Origin: Apostichopus japonicus
Taxonomy: Eukaryota > Echinodermata > Holothuroidea > Aspidochirotida > Stichopodidae
Length of the DNA stretch: 64,000 bases
Assembly: GCF_037975245.1 (NCBI RefSeq)
Contig: NC_092571.1
Location: 17,045,917-17,109,916 of the forward strand
Direction: 5' to 3'
Below the pieces are notes generated by a model that was not told where the DNA came from, ran no database searches, and worked only from the letters and a program-made list of their open reading frames with translations. The translations under genes were made by a program, and so were the position numbers. This document shows, in pieces, positions 58,125-64,000 of the stretch (positions are counted from its first letter, which is position 1; every line of letters begins with the position of its first letter).

Positions 58125-61100
58125 ATGGGAGAAAAGAAAGAATTGGAGGAGACCGTTCAACCTAGACGAAAGAGGTCATTGGACTCTGAGAGGAGCAACT
58201 CCCTAGATGAAGGCAAGCATGGAGGCAAGCATCCGCCTGTCAAGATAACAAGAGGGGAAGATGGGGAGGTCATAGCTTGTGACGTTGGAGATGAAGAGGC
58301 GTACGAGATCGGAGGTAAATTTCTACCAATATGGAAGACTTTAAATAATATTGCATCATAGGTCATTCATAGAACTCGGCACATTGTCTTTGCACTTATT
58401 GTTGTGTCACTGAACAAAAACTTAAAAATGGTTGTAGCCTTTTATCTTAAACAAAATGTTGTAAAGCTTTTGAACTACAGGTTTCAATATTGTAGTAACA
58501 TGGCATGACAACGTAATGTCATGTCAATGACATCTCTATTAACCAAACTTTGATGCTATAACTACTGTTATGTAGAAGAAAAGTTGACATTGCTGTTTTA
58601 TGTTCAACAAAAAACAAGTCACCGATGCTTTTTTTAGTAAAACCTTAACGCGACAACTCACGTTGAACAAAACTTAAAGCAGATGCTTGGGTTTGTATCA
58701 GTTGATACCAATTCTGCACTGGGGAGCCTGTGAGATCCTTATCAGTTTAACTATATCGCCCTCTAATATTACTGTAGTTTTCATTTCGTCCCTTGTTTCA
58801 CGCACTGACGAACATGCAAAATATTTTATTTTGTTTTACGTAGTGACGAATGTTTTTAAAACATTTATATGCCCTTAAAATTGTTCTACATCCTTTAAAT
58901 TTGAAACGTCTATAAACTATAATTTGTTTTCTGTAACATAAATTTATAGATACTGCTTAAAAGGTATTATTTGTGATCAAACATTCAGTTGCAAAGCAGT
59001 GAAATGATTTGGATCGTGATAAATAACTTTCTAACATTCGTCAGTACGCGAAACAAGGGACGATTTATATGAGAACTGCATTGTCAAATAGATTCTCTTC
59101 TTCTGTAACTAGTAGCTAAGAGCAATGTGTTTGTGTCTTTTCTCGAGTCCCTGTGTTCATTAAAAGTATACAGTAGATATACCATAGATCCCATAAGCTG
59201 TTAAGTCTTTGTATAAGTGTTGCAACAAACCTTTGACAGTATCATTGTGCCATATTCTAATTTGCATGTATACCAACCTTTCTTCTGAAGTTGTTGAATT
59301 TATTGCATTCATGAGTAATGTAGAGTAATTACCAGCTGATACCACCATTTTGGACAAAAGGAAATAATTTGGTGGATTTTAATGGAGCAAAACTTGTGTG
59401 CGACACATTGGTGAATCTGGCATAAAAAGTACATGAGGGTCTTGTTATTTTTTAACTTGTAGAAAAACGTCCATATGTATTCGAAGTGTTTCTGTTTAGG
59501 GATTGATTTAGCAAACCTTAGAATCCTCAGTCTATTGCATACGTGTGTATTAAAATACCGTTTCAAGATTTACAACACTTATCATGATGTCATTAAAGTG
59601 GAATTTCTTTTATCAAAATTTTCATTCTCTTTCTATCTTAGATACTGTCTACGTTGAGAACTCCCGTCCGGATCAGCCATTTTACATCAGCACAATTATA
59701 GAATATAAAGTGGTAAGAACAAAACTGCTCAAACAAACAAAAATTTTTTACGGAATTTCATGGCAGGAAATATTCTAAGTCTCAGAGGCCATCAGAGCAT
59801 ATTCTTCGTTCTTTTCCCATTAAATGGACTTGCTGCCTTCAAAACACAATCAAAATTTGACATTAGATATGAAAAACCTACTAGTACTTCGATAAAGGTG
59901 TAGAAGAAAAATATTGAAACAAAGAATAAATTATTTTAAACGAGCCAACCGTCATGCATTAAAAGATGTTTGATTCCTCGCTGAAGGCAATAGGAACCAA
60001 TGCCATGGTGATGGCGTGGGTGTGTGCGTTTACAACAGGAGCTTGTGTGTGTCTGATACCTTGGGTTGTACACACAATAGCTCAAAAACTATATGGTGGG
60101 TGAACCTCATATTTGGGATGCAGATGCACCATATCGAAAACAAGATCTCTGTTGTTTCTTGTAGAAGTCAATGGTCATTTGACATCAACAGTAATCAAAG
60201 TTTGGAACCTGTGCAGTCATGACAATTCTAAAACTAAAGCTTGGATGAACTTCCTGCTTAAATCTTTCCCCCCCCCCTCCCACTGCATCTTCAATAAGCA
60301 GGTAATAATATGTAGGCTTATGTATATATCACCAATCCACCAAAAAGTTTCCCTTCTTCCATTTTTCTTTCATCATTTTCATCATCCTTTTTCCATTTCA
60401 TCAGAGCAAGAAGGACAACGTTCAAGTAGTCGTGCGGTTCTTTTATCGGCAATCAGAGGTGCCCGACTCTGTCTATCAACCTTTGGTACAAGACAGGCAT
60501 ACACAGAATGGTTAGCAGTAATGTAGCCTTTATAACATAAAAGTCATCTTCCTAAATGTTCACACAGGTCTCTTGATGTCTTTGTCCTCTCAAACATACC
60601 CACAATTAGGTAGATGTCTTTAAGTCCCTGCAGTCTGTATCGACGTAAAAAGAAAAGACCTAGCGGAATTGTTTGAATACAAATATATGTTCATAATTGT
60701 TTCTGGATGTCCTTATCCTGGTTAGAATGGACATACATTAGAAATTGATGTCCTTTATCGATCAAACTATCTATTTTAGGGGTGAGGAGTTGGGGGGGGG
60801 GCAATGTGACAGGTAATTAATCTTAAGGTCATAGTTTGTAAACATAAAAATACCATATAATTTAATCTTTGCCATTTTTGTATGAGAAGTATTTCTAAAA
60901 TACCTTAATTTTATTTTTCAAAGTTTTTGAGTCCAATTCAGTAACCCTGAAATTGTTGAATGTGTTCTTAAAATGACTTTAAATGTCTCAAAACTCCTTT
61001 ATAACAGTTTTACACATTCTTTGATATTGGACATGCATATGCTATCTAATAGGTATTACAAATTTTACTTTATCTTTGAGTTGTCTCTGCTATGTGAAAT

Positions 61101-63954
61101 ATAGGATGAAATTGCTAAATTGTCTTTAAATTTTTTCCCCCTTCAGACACTGGCATAGATTTGGTGATTCAAGATCCTATCATCAAGAATAGAGAATTAT
61201 TCAGCTCTGATATGTATGAAACATATCCGATATCTCATTTAAGGTAAAGACCTTAGAAAGTAACTATGAAAGTGACTGTTAGGCTAAAATGATAATATTA
61301 TACTACTTTGCTACTCTAAAATTATTCAGCTCTGATATGTAAGAAATATATCCAATATCTCATTTAAGGTAAAGGCCTACAAAAGTACCTATGAAAGTGA
61401 CTGTTAGGCTAACAGGATAATGTTATATTACATTGCTATTCACTCCCCTGTCTTTCTGACAACTATAACACTATGGTGTGATAATGTCCACATCCCTCTC
61501 TGAACCTCAACTCTGAGAGATTCTGAAATCTGAACAGAGAAAATTGCCGGATTCACTTTGCTACTGCAATGTTTGTTTTTACCAGCCCATTGTACTTTCC
61601 CTCATCCCAAAAAATGATGGACCAGGAGAAATAAGTAAATATCATTGCATGCAAAGTCTGCTCTTCACAGTCCATTTGATTGGCATGATAGCACTACACA
61701 GCTCTAGTTTCGTATAAAACCAATATTGAATCCCGTCAGTTTGCTCAGAATACCCTAAAGTTTGTAAGTAGAAAGACTCCAATAGTTGAATCAAAAGAAA
61801 GGTAGACTATTATATCTCATTCGCATACACCATTCTCCAAGTTGTGCATTTGTTGCATCAGTTCTTTGAATAAAATAATTAAGGCTTTGGAAAAGCGAAC
61901 CAAATTATATAGTGTGATAGCCTACCGGTGCCATTTTTAATCACGAGATGAAATTTTTACCAAGAGGACAAATAGAGGGTATTGTAGCGTACCTTAAAAT
62001 TATGTATCACTTTTCATTTCAACAGAGGGCAGTGTTCTGTTTATCACTATGGCGACATCCAAGCTGCAAAGGATTTTACAGCAGAGCCGGATACGTTTTT
62101 CTTCATTCTCGGATACAACCCAGAAACAAGGTAGATCTGCATAGGTCACTTCCGGCAAGAACAGGCCTGAAAATATTCAGTAGGCCTTTAACGGACATAG
62201 CCTAACAACACAGGCCTGAAAATATTCAGTAGGCCTTTAACGGACAAAACCTAACAACACAGGCCTGAAAATATTCAGTAGGCTGTTAACGGACATAGCC
62301 TAAGTATTTTCTATTCTCTGTAGGTGAAACTTACCGAGTGTTGGGGTGAGATTGGTTTCTCAAATGAAAGCAATGATTCAAATGTGACACAATAATCATA
62401 ATTTGGCAAACGGTCAGTGGTCAGTCAATAGCTCGACACTAGGATATAGGATGGCCACTATTTAATGCACCATTGGGAGATAGAAGAAATACTTGGCTAG
62501 AGTATTTATATTTTTGTAGTGAATATTTGAAAGGGTTTACATGTTTTTTTATTGTTTTATATAGTTGATGTTTGTAAGTTTTATTATAGTTTATATGCAA
62601 TATAATTTATTATAGCAGGGTGGCCGAACTGTGGCTCGTGAGCCACATGCATTTCATGGAAGTTTGATTTGCAGCTCGTTGGAACTATGTTCACAGAGCT
62701 TCTGTTTTGGATCACAGTTAATGTCAAAGGTCAAATTGATAAACCATTCATGACTTACAGCTCTCATCATTTCTCAACATCTGAAGTTCAAATTGTGCAG
62801 GTCTTACATTAAGCAAGCTCTGGGCCACCCCCTGTAATAAAGTGAAGAATGAGTTGGTCTTGTGTGCACCATCCACTGGACTAGTGACACGTCCGTCAAC
62901 CAAACCGGAGGTTTTGATTTGCTCATCGTTTCCTTTTTCAGGCGATTAGCTAGCACCCAAGGGGAAATCAGAGTGGGGCCGAGTCACCAGGCCGCCCTAC
63001 CCGCGCTTAGGCCCCTCCCGGAACCATCAGGGGAGGTGATCACAGACTACGAAGAATTGGTCTGGAAACCAAAGACGAACGACATAGATTTAAACATGTA
63101 CCTACAGGCTGCCAGGTGAGAATGACTTTATCTCTGAAGCCAGCTGTACACCGACTGACTTAACGCAACTTGACCGTCATGACGTGGAAAACGTTGTGGA
63201 TAGTTAGGCAGTGTACCTGTGCTAAAGACTACAAGTGATTTTGCCAGTTTTTAAGGTGCCTGTGCTTTAGTCTCGCTTGCAGTTGGCATTTTGTGTTTGC
63301 TTGCGATTAGGACTGCCTGTTTTTCATGAAATATGATCAATCCTGACGAAAAGATAGGCAGTTTGTGACCTAGATGATTTCTAGTCGTAAAAGAAGAGGC
63401 ATTCATGGCATGCTTTGATCACTTGTTCATTTTGCAAAAGGTCAGGTTTTAAGAAATATGTGTCTTAATTGGTAGGTCACAACCCTGTCATGTTGCGTCA
63501 GGGTTGCACTCAGTTTGGGCAATGTGCGGACAGGTTTAATAACTGACCAGAGAGCGGTATATTCTAACCCAGTAAATAGTTGCAATATATATGTTTCATG
63601 ACAAAACCAACTTTCCAAAATTGCTGATGTTCTTGATGCAAAAATTTATATCCAGTTCTTCCCCTGGAAAGTCTTATGAACTCAATTGTCAGGATACCTT
63701 TTCATCATGCAGTTTTATTGTCCCATCTACCTCTGAAAATAGAAACAGAAATCCAACAATCTTGACGAGAGACCTTTTTGCAAAGAATTTCTAATTTTTT
63801 GCTCAATATCCCTTGTTTTTGTGTGTTTCCAATCTTTCCTTGCCGTTCTTGCAGGAGTATGGCAGCTTTTGTCGGGATGTGCGACGGGGGCTCTCCTGAC
63901 GAAGGATGTGAAATGGCCTCCAAAGATGACACTACCATTAATGCGCTAGAGGCG
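58125..63954 (+). CDS. RERE: Arginine-glutamic acid dipeptide repeats protein (atrophin-2/Grunge), 3' end off window
   Basis: RERE/atrophin proteins are nuclear co-repressors that link transcription factors to histone-modifying complexes. Exons seen: 58125-58314, 59642-59712, 60405-60510, 61147-61243, 62026-62130, 62942-63115, 63855-63954, giving 281 codons in continuous phase, with the last ending at a GT donor beside the window edge. After a charged 63-residue N-terminus, the BAH domain runs about 64-190 ([56 protein letters not shown]). ELM2 begins about 197 ([16 protein letters not shown]) and continues to [12 protein letters not shown] and [13 protein letters not shown]. The SANT, GATA-type and atrophin regions are expected downstream. 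The first exon begins at an acceptor (58111/58112) and is open upstream of the ATG, so more N-terminus may exist. The BAH-ELM2 wording fits RERE better than MTA proteins. Confidence 0.94.
58786..59062. mobile_element. Terminal-inverted-repeat MITE in RERE intron 1
   Basis: The ends TCGTCCCTTGTTTCACGCAC and GTACGCGAAACAAGGGACGA are inverted copies over 27 bases with two or three mismatches (through CTGACGAA). It is 277 bases long, AT-rich and non-coding. The target duplication is unclear (possibly ATT or TTT), so the superfamily is not assigned. Confidence 0.75.
61318..61436 (+). pseudogene. Duplicated 3' half of RERE exon 4 with an in-frame stop
   Basis: This copies the end of RERE exon 4 plus its donor and following intron (source about 61195-61312). 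The copy reads TTCAGCTCTGATATGTAAG, where the tyrosine codon TAT has become TAA. The intact GTAAAG donor is kept, but the acceptor and 5' half of the exon are not copied. Confidence 0.88.
62161..62303. repeat. 49-bp tandem repeat, three copies
   Basis: ACAGGCCTGAAAATATTCAG starts at 62161, 62210 and 62259. The copies differ at a few bases. The array begins about 30 bases after the RERE exon 5 donor. Confidence 0.93.
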
Positions 63955-64000
63955 GTAAGTAATATTCCTCATTGTCAGAGTCATGTCATTCCTTCTCATA

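Overview
The window is nuclear DNA of an animal. It carries spliced genes with GT-AG introns, AT-rich introns and intergenic DNA, tRNA-derived SINEs, many short DNA transposons and TTAGGG-type interstitial repeats. The proteins read as those of a marine invertebrate deuterostome. An echinoderm, perhaps a sea cucumber, is my best guess, but this is inference from general protein character and repeat style.

Five protein-coding genes were rebuilt exon by exon by following reading-frame phase across splice sites. In order they are: (1) CSTF1 (CstF-50), minus strand, 746-8447, nine exons, with its 3' end beyond the left edge; (2) TMEM201 (Samp1/NET5/Ima1 family), plus strand, 16853-24240, eleven coding exons, complete at 578 codons; (3) EMC1, minus strand, 29308-49471, 23 coding exons, complete at 999 codons; (4) SF3B4 (SAP49), minus strand, 51351-55868, seven exons, complete at 438 codons; (5) RERE/atrophin, plus strand, 58125-63954, seven coding exons covering the N-terminus, BAH domain and start of ELM2, running off the right edge. 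They act in separate housekeeping processes: mRNA 3'-end cleavage, the inner nuclear membrane, ER membrane-protein insertion, U2 snRNP splicing and chromatin repression. Nothing suggests an operon or a shared pathway. Three of them (RERE, TMEM201, EMC1) lie on human 1p36, so the window may preserve part of an old linkage group.

The rest is repeats. The 8.4 kb between CSTF1 and TMEM201 is a densely nested patch of non-autonomous DNA transposons. At least five insertions there have exact 8-bp target duplications that can be read directly, and four share a G-rich internal hairpin. EMC1 introns hold an 8-bp-TSD element of 1.7 kb, three SINEs, a TTAA-flanked MITE whose sister copy sits in a TMEM201 intron, and a foldback element. 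Other structures are a telomere-like element in CSTF1 intron 1, tandem duplications near SF3B4, a minisatellite in TMEM201, and a duplicated RERE half-exon with a stop codon. I found no transposase gene, CRISPR array, virus or unfamiliar gene system.
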